From an uncultured Pseudomonadota bacterium (GTDB lineage Bacteria; Pseudomonadota; Alphaproteobacteria; UBA3830), in the NCBI GenBank assembly GCA_902796155.1, contig CADBNZ010000001.1, forward strand, positions 1-40,837: DNA of 40,837 bases, read 5' to 3'. This document shows positions 8,532 to 15,674 of the stretch, piece by piece (position 1 is the first letter of the stretch; the number at the start of each line of letters is the position of its first letter). The position numbers were made by a program, and so were the translations under genes. The notes under the pieces were generated by a model that searched no databases, was not told where the DNA came from, and was given only the letters and a program-made list of their open reading frames with translations.

Positions 8532-9452
8532 CTATGCATCTTTATCTATCTCTTTAGCTGTAAGCTTTTTATTAATTAATCTATCCAATGAGAAATTGCT
8601 ATGAATAAGTTTTCCTTGTTTATCTACAACAAAGAAATTTATGTTTGTCGCTTCATTTCGCATGAAATTTGTAACGGCTGCTTCTATATCGGCTTCTGTT
8701 AAGCTTTTTTCTAAGGTGTCGCTTGCCGCATTTTTTTGCAATTTTTCTTCTTTTTCATTTTCACTTTCTTCATTACCACTCACACGATACGAAATATGCT
8801 TTATATCTAACGAATATTTTTCGATGATATAATCGCCAGTCGAGTACAATTTCATCGGATAAACAATAATTCCACCTGAGCGAAAAGAGGAGCAAAGATG
8901 GGCGCATTCTTCTAAGATAAAATCGACGCACTGCTGCTTATCCTTTTTGTGTTTGTATGCATTAGTCGCTGCTTCGGCGATTACTGTGTCCCTGAACTTC
9001 AGATTGACGCCGTTTCCGTTTTCATCCCCCTGAAAATCCCGCATAATTTGCTTATAGCAATTTCGAAAATCTTCTGAACCAATTTCTGTCGCCCAACATT
9101 TTAATTCAACTTCTGCTTTTATTTTTTCAATCGCTTTTTTATTCTTTAAATACCAATCTATCGGAATTGACACGTCCGTATATTTTGAAAATTCGCTGTA
9201 AAAGTGTCGATATAAATATGTTGTATCAAGAATAGTTACTTTTTTGATTTTTCTGAGAATTCTTTCGTCGTTGATAGCATTAACTAACTCTTCAAACACT
9301 TCTCCTGTTTGACTTTTGCACGAAAGCGATATGATTGCGTTGAGGACAAGGCTGTTATCTTGCGCTTCATCGAAAAATTTTCTGGCGTCGCTAGTCCATT
9401 TCGATTTTTTATCAGTATGTACTGTACTCTTTTTTTGTTCATTTCCCCGCAT
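8532..9452 (-). CDS. CDPS-like domain protein, truncated paralogue (ends at amber codon within PAS)
   Basis: The N-terminal part of the second CDPS-kinase copy, 306 residues from the ATG at 9452 (MRGNEQ), which has AGAGAGGAT upstream at good spacing; an in-frame ATG one codon earlier and another at 9506 are alternatives. Residues about 30-225 match the cyclodipeptide synthase pattern: candidate nucleophile S44 in ISLSCKSQTG, ILDTTYLYRHFY (74-85), the W..N..AIEK..AEVELKCW stretch (100-120), F178-I-L-E-E182 in the catalytic helix, and Y198-P199 in IVYP. It then enters a PAS domain and stops where the paralogue has Trp (IDKDA-W). The CDPS domain is complete, so this short product could still be an active enzyme. 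It lies 72 bp downstream of the intact copy, likely in one transcript. Confidence 0.7.
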   Translation of the reverse strand: MRGNEQKKSTVHTDKKSKWTSDARKFFDEAQDNSLVLNAIISLSCKSQTGEVFEELVNAINDERILRKIKKVTILDTTYLYRHFYSEFSKYTDVSIPIDWYLKNKKAIEKIKAEVELKCWATEIGSEDFRNCYKQIMRDFQGDENGNGVNLKFRDTVIAEAATNAYKHKKDKQQCVDFILEECAHLCSSFRSGGIIVYPMKLYSTGDYIIEKYSLDIKHISYRVSGNEESENEKEEKLQKNAASDTLEKSLTEADIEAAVTNFMRNEATNINFFVVDKQGKLIHSNFSLDRLINKKLTAKEIDKDA

Positions 9453-9524
9453 CATATCCTCTCTTGTAATGATAATCCTATCTAAATAAATATAGACTAT
9501 CAACACAGTCTTTAATGGTTAAAA

Positions 9525-11720
9525 TTATCCTTTGATTTCAATTTTTACGTCATCCAAAAACTTGGTAGGCACCATTTTACCATCAGCCATAGCAACAAAT
9601 TCTTGCAGCCGTTTATCATTATAGGCATTCGTCGTTATTACCGACTGTTTCATAAGACCACACTGCAATATGCAATTTAAAATGTCCTCTGAAACTGAAT
9701 TTATAGGATTATAACCCATCAGAACAAAAACATTTTCTCTTTCGTCTTTGGATAACGAATCTACAAAATCATTTATCGCCTGACTATCTTTGAAGAAATG
9801 TAAATTAGAACGCTCGAAATGATCTTTCAAAGTTTTCTTCCATTCTTTTGGAAGAGGCTCTGAATCGTTATCCATGACTAAAACTATATTATTTTTGTTG
9901 AAATTTATTTCTTTCGATATCCATTCTGGCTGCTCTACAAGCGGAAAAGCAATCTCGAACTTCGTCCCCTTATTTCCTTTTGAAGTTATATTAATTTCAC
10001 CATGATAAAGTCTTGCAGTTTCCATTACCTGACACAATCCCAAGCCGCATCCGTTTTGTTTTGTACTTTCGACAGGAATATCCGACATGATTTGATTAAT
10101 CATTTTTTCGGGCATGCCATTACCATTATCAGAAACTTCAATTATGGCTTTATTATTTTCTGCTTTCAATTTTACATTAATTATTCCGCGTTTATCCTTG
10201 CAAGCTTCAACCGCATTATTAATTAAATTAGAAATCGTGCGTAAAAAGTTAGATTGATCTATGTTTATAAACGAATATTTCGCAGTAGTATCATAAGATA
10301 AATTTATACAAACATCTGTTTTGTTATATTGCAGTTTTTTCTGATTTATTATTTCAGAAAGCGCAAGCGACACTAAAACATTCTGCCTTTTCGAAGAATC
10401 CAGTTCCCTTTTGTTATATTTATACTTTTGCAACAGATCGTCGGCAATGTTTCGTATACTGGAAGTAATCCCAGACAATACATACTGCTGTTCGGAAGGG
10501 AGGTTCTTGCATGTTTTCGCGAATACTTCGAGACTTACGAGAGGTGAAGTAATATCATGAGCCATTTGCGATATAAATTGTGTAAACTCATTTTGAAATT
10601 TGATTTTTATTTGTTGAATGCGATTTAAAAACTCCAAATCAGAAGCACGTTTTCTTTCAATTTCTACTCGTTTTGTGTCTGTAACGTCAATAGAAAGACC
10701 AATCGCGCCTTCAATTGCCCCATTTATTCGCAAAGGAGCTTTCATTGAAAGATAAATCCGTCCGTCTTTTGCTTTTTCTTCACCAACAAACATTTCACCC
10801 GAGCAAATTACTTCAAGAGTTCGTAACCATGCGTCTTTATCGATTTTTGCGGCTATCAATCCTTTGTCAACTAACCGTTCCAGAGCAAAATTGCTGTAAA
10901 TTAATTGGCCTTTTTTATCTACAACGAAAAAATTCATGTTTGTTACTTCATTTTTCATGAAGTTCGTAACTGCGGCTTCTATGTCGGATTTGCTTAAATT
11001 ATAGTTTGTCGCAATGAAATCATCGGCCCCATCATTTTGATTTGGTTTTTCTTTTGCGCTATCAATATCTTTGCTTGTTCTGTACGAAAGATGAGTTACC
11101 TTCAGAGAATGTTTTTCAATCATGTAATCGCCGGTTGAATATAATTTCATCGGGTAAACAATATTTACGCTCGAATGACGGAATGACGAATGCAAATGTG
11201 CGCACTCTTCCAAAATGAAATCGACGCATTGCTGGAAATCCTTTTTGTGTTTGTACGCATTAACAGCTGCTTCAGAGGTTACCGTGTCTCTGAAGTCGAA
11301 GATCGTGCCTTTGCCATTTGAATCTCCTGCGTATTCCTTCATTATTTGCTTGTAGGACTCCTCAAAATTTTTTGTGTTAATTTCATTTGCCCAAGATTTT
11401 AGTTCAACTTCAGTTTTTAGCTTTTCTATTGCCGTTTTGTTTTCGAGATACCACGGAGTTGCAATAGAACTATCGGAATATTTTGAAAAATCTGAATAAA
11501 AATGCCTATATAAATAGGTTGTATCAAGAATATTTACCTTTTTTACTTTTCTGAGGATGTCTTTGCTGTTTATTGCATTGATTAATTCTTCAAAAGGTTC
11601 TCCTGTCTGGCTTTTGCAGGAAATTGATATTATTACTTCCAAAACTAAACTGCAATCTTGCGCTTCGTCAAAGAATCTTCTGGCCTCAGCGCTCCATCTA
11701 GCCATTTTGCTAGTGCCCAA
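9525..11720 (-). CDS. CDPS-like domain fused to PAS, histidine kinase and receiver-like domain
   Basis: A cytosolic protein of about 731 residues without membrane segments. Numbering from 11747, residues 20-225 match XYP-type tRNA-dependent cyclodipeptide synthases, which join two aminoacyl-tRNAs: S43 in IISISCKSQTG (AlbC S37 position), NILDTTYLYRHFY (72-84), WYLEN plus VELKSW (99-119), FILEEC (177-182, with E181 at AlbC E182) and VYP (197-199, Y202-P203 of the XYP class). AlbC Y178 is Phe here. PAS is about 255-358, the H-box has H397 (SQMAHDITSPL), the N-box is NNAVEA (510-515), G1 is DNGNGMP (540-546) and G2 GCGLGL (566-571). Residues 618-740 resemble a receiver, but the phospho-Asp position is Gly (VLMGYN). 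The start is probably TTG 11720, 5 bases after AGGTG; ATG 11705 or TTG 11747 are alternatives. The kinase call is firm; the CDPS call rests on motif order. Confidence 0.8.
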   Translation of the reverse strand: MGTSKMARWSAEARRFFDEAQDCSLVLEVIISISCKSQTGEPFEELINAINSKDILRKVKKVNILDTTYLYRHFYSDFSKYSDSSIATPWYLENKTAIEKLKTEVELKSWANEINTKNFEESYKQIMKEYAGDSNGKGTIFDFRDTVTSEAAVNAYKHKKDFQQCVDFILEECAHLHSSFRHSSVNIVYPMKLYSTGDYMIEKHSLKVTHLSYRTSKDIDSAKEKPNQNDGADDFIATNYNLSKSDIEAAVTNFMKNEVTNMNFFVVDKKGQLIYSNFALERLVDKGLIAAKIDKDAWLRTLEVICSGEMFVGEEKAKDGRIYLSMKAPLRINGAIEGAIGLSIDVTDTKRVEIERKRASDLEFLNRIQQIKIKFQNEFTQFISQMAHDITSPLVSLEVFAKTCKNLPSEQQYVLSGITSSIRNIADDLLQKYKYNKRELDSSKRQNVLVSLALSEIINQKKLQYNKTDVCINLSYDTTAKYSFINIDQSNFLRTISNLINNAVEACKDKRGIINVKLKAENNKAIIEVSDNGNGMPEKMINQIMSDIPVESTKQNGCGLGLCQVMETARLYHGEINITSKGNKGTKFEIAFPLVEQPEWISKEINFNKNNIVLVMDNDSEPLPKEWKKTLKDHFERSNLHFFKDSQAINDFVDSLSKDERENVFVLMGYNPINSVSEDILNCILQCGLMKQSVITTNAYNDKRLQEFVAMADGKMVPTKFLDDVKIEIKG

Positions 11721-11835
11721 TTTTTCACCTACATAACTATTTAACAAAAATCCAACAATAATTTTTTGTGAATATTACAACGAAAAATGTAAAAAATATA
11801 TTAATTTCTACATATCTATTAAAAGAGAACTTTCA

Positions 11836-11864
11836 AAAATATTTTTTCGAACAAACAATGTCAA
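11836..11864 (-). promoter_or_regulatory. Putative strong sigma70-type promoter of the CDPS-kinase pair
   Basis: On the minus strand a consensus TTGACA (11864-11859) and TATTTT (11841-11836) are separated by exactly 17 bases. The site lies between the RNase J stop codon and the kinase start, leaving a leader of about 110 AT-rich bases. It implies the pair is transcribed independently of rnj-birA. Confidence 0.6.
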
Positions 11865-11883
11865 TCTACGTTATTTGATTATG

Positions 11884-13563
11884 TCAATCTTCAACGACAT
11901 GCACAAAAACAACCGGCTTTTTTCCTCTGATATCTACAAAAGCGGTTCGTATAATTTTCTCGACCGCCGATTGAATATCTTTTGCGCTTGCTTTCCCTTT
12001 CGATATATTTTCCAGCGACAATTTAATTTCAGACGCTATATCGCTCTTTAGGTCTTCAAATTCCTCTTGCTCCGATGGTTCAAAAACACCATATGAAGTC
12101 ATGTCAGTCATTTTGATTGATCCGCGCCGATATTTTATTATCGCACTCACAGAACCATTTATCGACAAGGCTTTTCGCTGTTTATAAACAACGCCGTCAA
12201 TTGGAATAAGTTTGTTTCCATCGACCGCCAAAACGCCGACGTCAACTTGGTCTACGATTTTGGAGCTTCCTTCCGATAATTTTATAACACAGCCATCTTG
12301 CGGGATTATGACATTTTTTATTCCGTATTCTTTTGCAATTTCCGCGTGTTTATAAAGCTGCATTGTCTCACCATGAACTGGAATGAGATAACTTGGCTTA
12401 ACCAGCGAATACAAATGTCGCAGTTCTTCTTTACTCGGATGTCCTGAAGCGTGAATTTCACAATCTACATCTGTTATTATTTCTATTTGCCTCTTGACGA
12501 TAGCGTTTTGTATGCCAAGAACCGCAAGTTCATTGCCGGGAATCACTCGCGACGAGAAAATAATCACGTCATTTTCTTGTAGTTTGATAAATTTATGAGT
12601 TCCCTCAGCAATTTTACTGAGAGCCGAGGTCTGTTCGCCCTGACTTCCCGTGCAAACTATAAGAACCTTGTTCGGATCCATGGAATTTATTTTTCGATCC
12701 TCCAAAAACGGCGGAATTTTTTGGAAGTATCCGGCAAGACGTGCAATTCGTTCGATTTTTTTCAAAGATCTTCCAGCAACAACCAATTGCCGACCGCTTT
12801 CTTTCGCAGCAATGAAGCAAGTTTCAAGACGCGCAAGATTTGACGCAAAACAAGTAACCAATATTCTGTTCTTTTTATGCTTCTTTACTATTTCAACAAG
12901 ATTTTTTCTGACATCTTTTTCAGAACCGTATCTTATATCGCGAAAAACATTTGTAGAATCGCAAACAAGGGCAAGAACTCCTTTGTCGCCGTACTCTTTT
13001 AGTTTCGCTTCATCCGTTTTCGGCCCAAGAACAGGATCTTCGTCAAGTCTCCAATCGCCTGTGTGTATAACAACTCCATCCAGCGTACTAATAGCAAGTG
13101 CCGATGATTCGGGAATTGAATGCGCGACAGGAATCAACTCAACAGAAAAATCGCCTACTGAAATCTTCTTTTCTGCAGAAATTTTTACGAGAGGAACCTT
13201 CTGCTCCAAATTAAATTGCTGCAGTTTATCGCGAATCATTTCTATAGCAAACGAACGTCCATAAATCGGACATTCAATCATAGGCCACAAATAAGGTATC
13301 GCTCCAATGTGATCTTCATGCGAATGTGTAATGAACAACGCTTTGATTTTCGATTTATTTTTTATGAGAGTTTCAGGAGATGGCACAAGAAGCTCTCGTC
13401 CAAGCTCGTTATCGAATCCCATGCCCATATCAACCAAAATCCATTGGTCATTATATATATAGGCGTATAAATTCATGCCTATTTCTGTACAGCCACCAAT
13501 CGGAATAAACAGCAAGCCATCTGCTTTTTTCTTATCCGCTTTCTTATCTGTTTTTTTACTCAC
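11884..13563 (-). CDS. rnj: Ribonuclease J
   Basis: A cytosolic metallo-beta-lactamase/beta-CASP ribonuclease (559 residues) with endonuclease and 5'-3' exonuclease activity for RNA decay and processing. After a Lys/Asp-rich N-terminus the metal-binding sites are complete: GGCTEIGMN (22-31), HSHEDH (80-85), HTGDWRLDE (near 165) and the beta-CASP motif with ASGHPSKEEL (near 377). The C-terminal domain is present. It overlaps the end of birA by 8 bp and is probably in one transcript with it. In many alphaproteobacteria rnj follows birA and a type III pantothenate kinase gene; that kinase gene is absent here. Confidence 0.93.
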   Translation of the reverse strand: MSKKTDKKADKKKADGLLFIPIGGCTEIGMNLYAYIYNDQWILVDMGMGFDNELGRELLVPSPETLIKNKSKIKALFITHSHEDHIGAIPYLWPMIECPIYGRSFAIEMIRDKLQQFNLEQKVPLVKISAEKKISVGDFSVELIPVAHSIPESSALAISTLDGVVIHTGDWRLDEDPVLGPKTDEAKLKEYGDKGVLALVCDSTNVFRDIRYGSEKDVRKNLVEIVKKHKKNRILVTCFASNLARLETCFIAAKESGRQLVVAGRSLKKIERIARLAGYFQKIPPFLEDRKINSMDPNKVLIVCTGSQGEQTSALSKIAEGTHKFIKLQENDVIIFSSRVIPGNELAVLGIQNAIVKRQIEIITDVDCEIHASGHPSKEELRHLYSLVKPSYLIPVHGETMQLYKHAEIAKEYGIKNVIIPQDGCVIKLSEGSSKIVDQVDVGVLAVDGNKLIPIDGVVYKQRKALSINGSVSAIIKYRRGSIKMTDMTSYGVFEPSEQEEFEDLKSDIASEIKLSLENISKGKASAKDIQSAVEKIIRTAFVDIRGKKPVVFVHVVED

Positions 13564-14311
13564 AACTATATCCTATCTCATCTTGATTCATAAAAAGATC
13601 GCCGCTGGATATTTGCACACGCTTGCCTTCGCATTCTAATACGGCCTTTCCTGAATCGTTTATATCCAAAAAAATCCCGTTCAAGACAGAATTCCCATTC
13701 TTTATTGTCACTTTACAATTAATATCGTTAATATTTCGTAACCAATATGACCGTACATACGAAAAACCGACGTTACACAAACGCGATATCCAATCATCTA
13801 TATTCTCTAAAAGAATACTCAAGACTTCTTTTCTATGCAACTCCGCACCTGACTTTTGCGAAATTTCACACAAACATGTTGAAGGACGTGCGAGATTCGG
13901 AGAAGAATTTATATTTATACCAACACTAATTATGAGCAGATTATTTGATACAGCCAAAAGCATACCGCTGATTTTTTTCTGTTGATAATAAACATCGTTT
14001 GGCCAGTGCAGCTTTATATTGTTGCTTATTTCGGACGAAATATAATGAAGTATCGTTTCTCTGACCGCACACGCCGCCGTTAATGATAATTGCCCCAAAT
14101 CCATGGCATTGTTATTTGGCATTTCCTTAATAATCGACGTAAAAAGATTGCCTTTTTCTGATACCCACTGCCGTTTACATCGTCCTATGCCGTTCGTTTG
14201 CTCATCTGCGACAATTGCAGCTCCCTCATTTACAAAAAATGTTGACTGCTCGATAAGTCTTAAAGCATAAAGATGGGTACTATCTATTGTTTTTAAGTGT
14301 ATGATTTTCAT
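13556..14311 (-). CDS. birA: Biotin--[acetyl-CoA-carboxylase] ligase
   Basis: Activates biotin with ATP and attaches it to the carrier protein of acetyl-CoA carboxylase. From the ATG at 14311 (MKIIHLKTIDSTH) the protein has 251 residues. It is the short, monofunctional form without the N-terminal helix-turn-helix repressor domain. Visible motifs are IDSTH (biotin-site opening), NGIGRCKRQWVSEKGNLFTS (the GRGRRGR-type adenylate loop, here GRCKRQW), KLHWPNDVYYQQKKISGML (catalytic Lys region) and a small C-terminal SH3-like domain. Upstream in-frame ATGs at 14332 and 14353 are possible but overlap likely control DNA. The 3' end overlaps rnj by 8 bp. Confidence 0.87.
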   Translation of the reverse strand: MKIIHLKTIDSTHLYALRLIEQSTFFVNEGAAIVADEQTNGIGRCKRQWVSEKGNLFTSIIKEMPNNNAMDLGQLSLTAACAVRETILHYISSEISNNIKLHWPNDVYYQQKKISGMLLAVSNNLLIISVGININSSPNLARPSTCLCEISQKSGAELHRKEVLSILLENIDDWISRLCNVGFSYVRSYWLRNINDINCKVTIKNGNSVLNGIFLDINDSGKAVLECEGKRVQISSGDLFMNQDEIGYSCE

Positions 14312-14344
14312 ATTGGAATATAATATCCTCATTTTTAAGCATAA

Positions 14345-14370
14345 TCCAGACATTATTGGCCAAATCTGGA
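14345..14370. promoter_or_regulatory. Dyad in the birA-nfu intergenic region
   Basis: TCCAGA (14345-14350) and TCTGGA (14365-14370) form an inverted repeat with a 14-base spacer that contains the palindrome TTGGCCAA (14356-14363). The right arm overlaps the -35 element of the nfu promoter. The octamer CATAATCC also occurs twice (about 14340 and 14371). A regulator site is plausible but unidentified. Confidence 0.35.
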
Positions 14371-14395
14371 CATAATCCGAAAACCAATGTATAAT
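14367..14395 (+). promoter_or_regulatory. Sigma70-type promoter of the nfu-bax unit
   Basis: TGGACA (14367-14372) and a perfect TATAAT (14390-14395) are separated by exactly 17 bases. The predicted transcript start (about 14402) rules out a translation start at 14387 and supports the ATG at 14444. Confidence 0.7.
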
Positions 14396-14443
14396 GCGCC
14401 CTACTTGATTAGGATATTTTTAACATTGTTGGTTGGTGCGAAA

Positions 14444-14683
14444 ATGACTCATGATTCAGAGCTTTTACAAGCAATTTTAAAGGTAATCGACAACGACATT
14501 CGACCTGCATTAAATGCTGACGGAGGAGATATTTCGGTCGTATCGTTAGACGGAAATGTACTGTCCGTGAAGTTGCAAGGAGCATGCACACACTGTCCGA
14601 GAGCTACTATAACTCTTCAAAAGGCAGTTCAGGCAACTTTAAGAAAAATGGTATCGGAAAGTATCGAAATAAGGGCGGTTTAA
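14444..14683 (+). CDS. NifU C-terminal-domain Fe-S scaffold/carrier protein
   Basis: A 79-residue single-domain NifU-type protein that would bind a 4Fe-4S cluster between two subunits and hand it to client proteins. The pattern is complete: IRPALNADGGDISVV (the R-P-x-L-x-x-DGGD motif), then LQGACTHCPRATITL with the CxxC cluster ligands. It lacks the A-type N-terminal domain of NfuA and matches the short Nfu of alphaproteobacteria. The ATG at 14444 (MTHDSELL) is chosen because the open frame further upstream overlaps the promoter. The stop overlaps the start of the Bax-like gene (TAATG), so the two are translationally coupled. Confidence 0.9.
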   Translation: MTHDSELLQAILKVIDNDIRPALNADGGDISVVSLDGNVLSVKLQGACTHCPRATITLQKAVQATLRKMVSESIEIRAV

Positions 14684-15486
14684 TGAGATTATTCGCTGTT
14701 CTGTTTTCATTATTTTTGATTTTCGGAACTCAAGCGGAAAATACGCGCGATTCAAGGGCCATTCGCGACACACTCTTTAAGTGCAAACATGTTGTGCACA
14801 AAAAACACGCAGCAATTCACACAAATATTTTGAGGGGAATAAATTTTCAGAAAGCCGACAGTCGAACTATCCCTCCGATGGCATTAAGCAGCGTAAAAAA
14901 AATAGATCCTTCTTTAAAAGCCGACCGAGAAATGTTCTTGAAATCTATAATCGCTGCTATCAAATGCGTTAATAAGATAATAATGGAGCATCGAGACTTA
15001 GTTTTGCTTGTCAAGGATCAAGGCATATCGCAACTTTCTGCAGTGCAAAAAGAAAAATTCGATATGATTTGCTCGTTTTATCGTTCATCAAATGTAAATG
15101 AACTTTTGAAACGTGTAGCCCCTGTCCCTGTATCTTTAGCTGCAGCTCAAGCTGCTTTGGAAAGCGGTTTCGGAAGTGATAAATATATCCACAATACAAA
15201 CGCGTATTTCGGAATAATGAAAAACAGCAAGCAACTTCATTCTTTCGATACTTTATTTGAATCCACTATCGCATACGCAAAAACTTTAAACGTCAACAAT
15301 AGCTATAGGCAGTTCAGAGAAGCACGTTCGCAAATGCTAAACGCATCGAAAAAAATAGACGGAATAAAATTGTGCGCATTCATAGGGAAATATTGTGTGA
15401 AAAAAGAATACAGACGAAAAGTAATAACACTAATTAATGACTATAATCTGACTTCTCTTGATCAGACATACCAACATTATAGTTGA
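14683..15486 (+). CDS. Secreted Bax-like glucosaminidase-domain protein
   Basis: A 267-residue protein with a signal peptide (MRLFAVLFSLFLIFGTQA, cleavage after about residue 18) and a C-terminal domain of the Bax/GH73 type: LAAAQAALESGFGSDKYIHN (around 150-170) resembles the AQAxxESGWG motif with the proposed catalytic Glu, followed by NAYFGIM. The C-terminal helical part (YRQFREA, IGKYCVKKEYRRKV) is also family-like. The predicted role is peptidoglycan hydrolysis in the periplasm; Bax itself is poorly characterised. The start ATG overlaps the nfu stop codon in TAATG. An open frame starting at 14584 is out of register with the signal peptide logic and is ignored. Confidence 0.78.
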   Translation: MRLFAVLFSLFLIFGTQAENTRDSRAIRDTLFKCKHVVHKKHAAIHTNILRGINFQKADSRTIPPMALSSVKKIDPSLKADREMFLKSIIAAIKCVNKIIMEHRDLVLLVKDQGISQLSAVQKEKFDMICSFYRSSNVNELLKRVAPVPVSLAAAQAALESGFGSDKYIHNTNAYFGIMKNSKQLHSFDTLFESTIAYAKTLNVNNSYRQFREARSQMLNASKKIDGIKLCAFIGKYCVKKEYRRKVITLINDYNLTSLDQTYQHYS

Positions 15487-15674
15487 AGCGAAAATTGTGA
15501 ATAAAACTGTTGAAAAAGTTGTTGAAAATATATCGATAAGTGGCGTCATTGATTTGTTTTCGCAGCATTTTTATCACATGTTTATTTTCCATGTTGTTTT
15601 TGTGAAATAAATGTCGAAGATCTCGTACTATATGATAATATACAAAAGATATTTGCACTAAAAATAAATAAGCA

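Noticed and set aside
8532-8534. TAG as a reassigned sense codon (genetic code change)
   Set aside because: Other genes in the window, including gmd and the DUF2948 gene, end properly at TAG, and the downstream kinase half shows independent decay.
15434-15658. 74-residue open frame between the Bax-like and ABC genes (minus strand)
   Set aside because: It overlaps the 3' end of the Bax-like gene, has no ribosome site and is AT-driven in composition.
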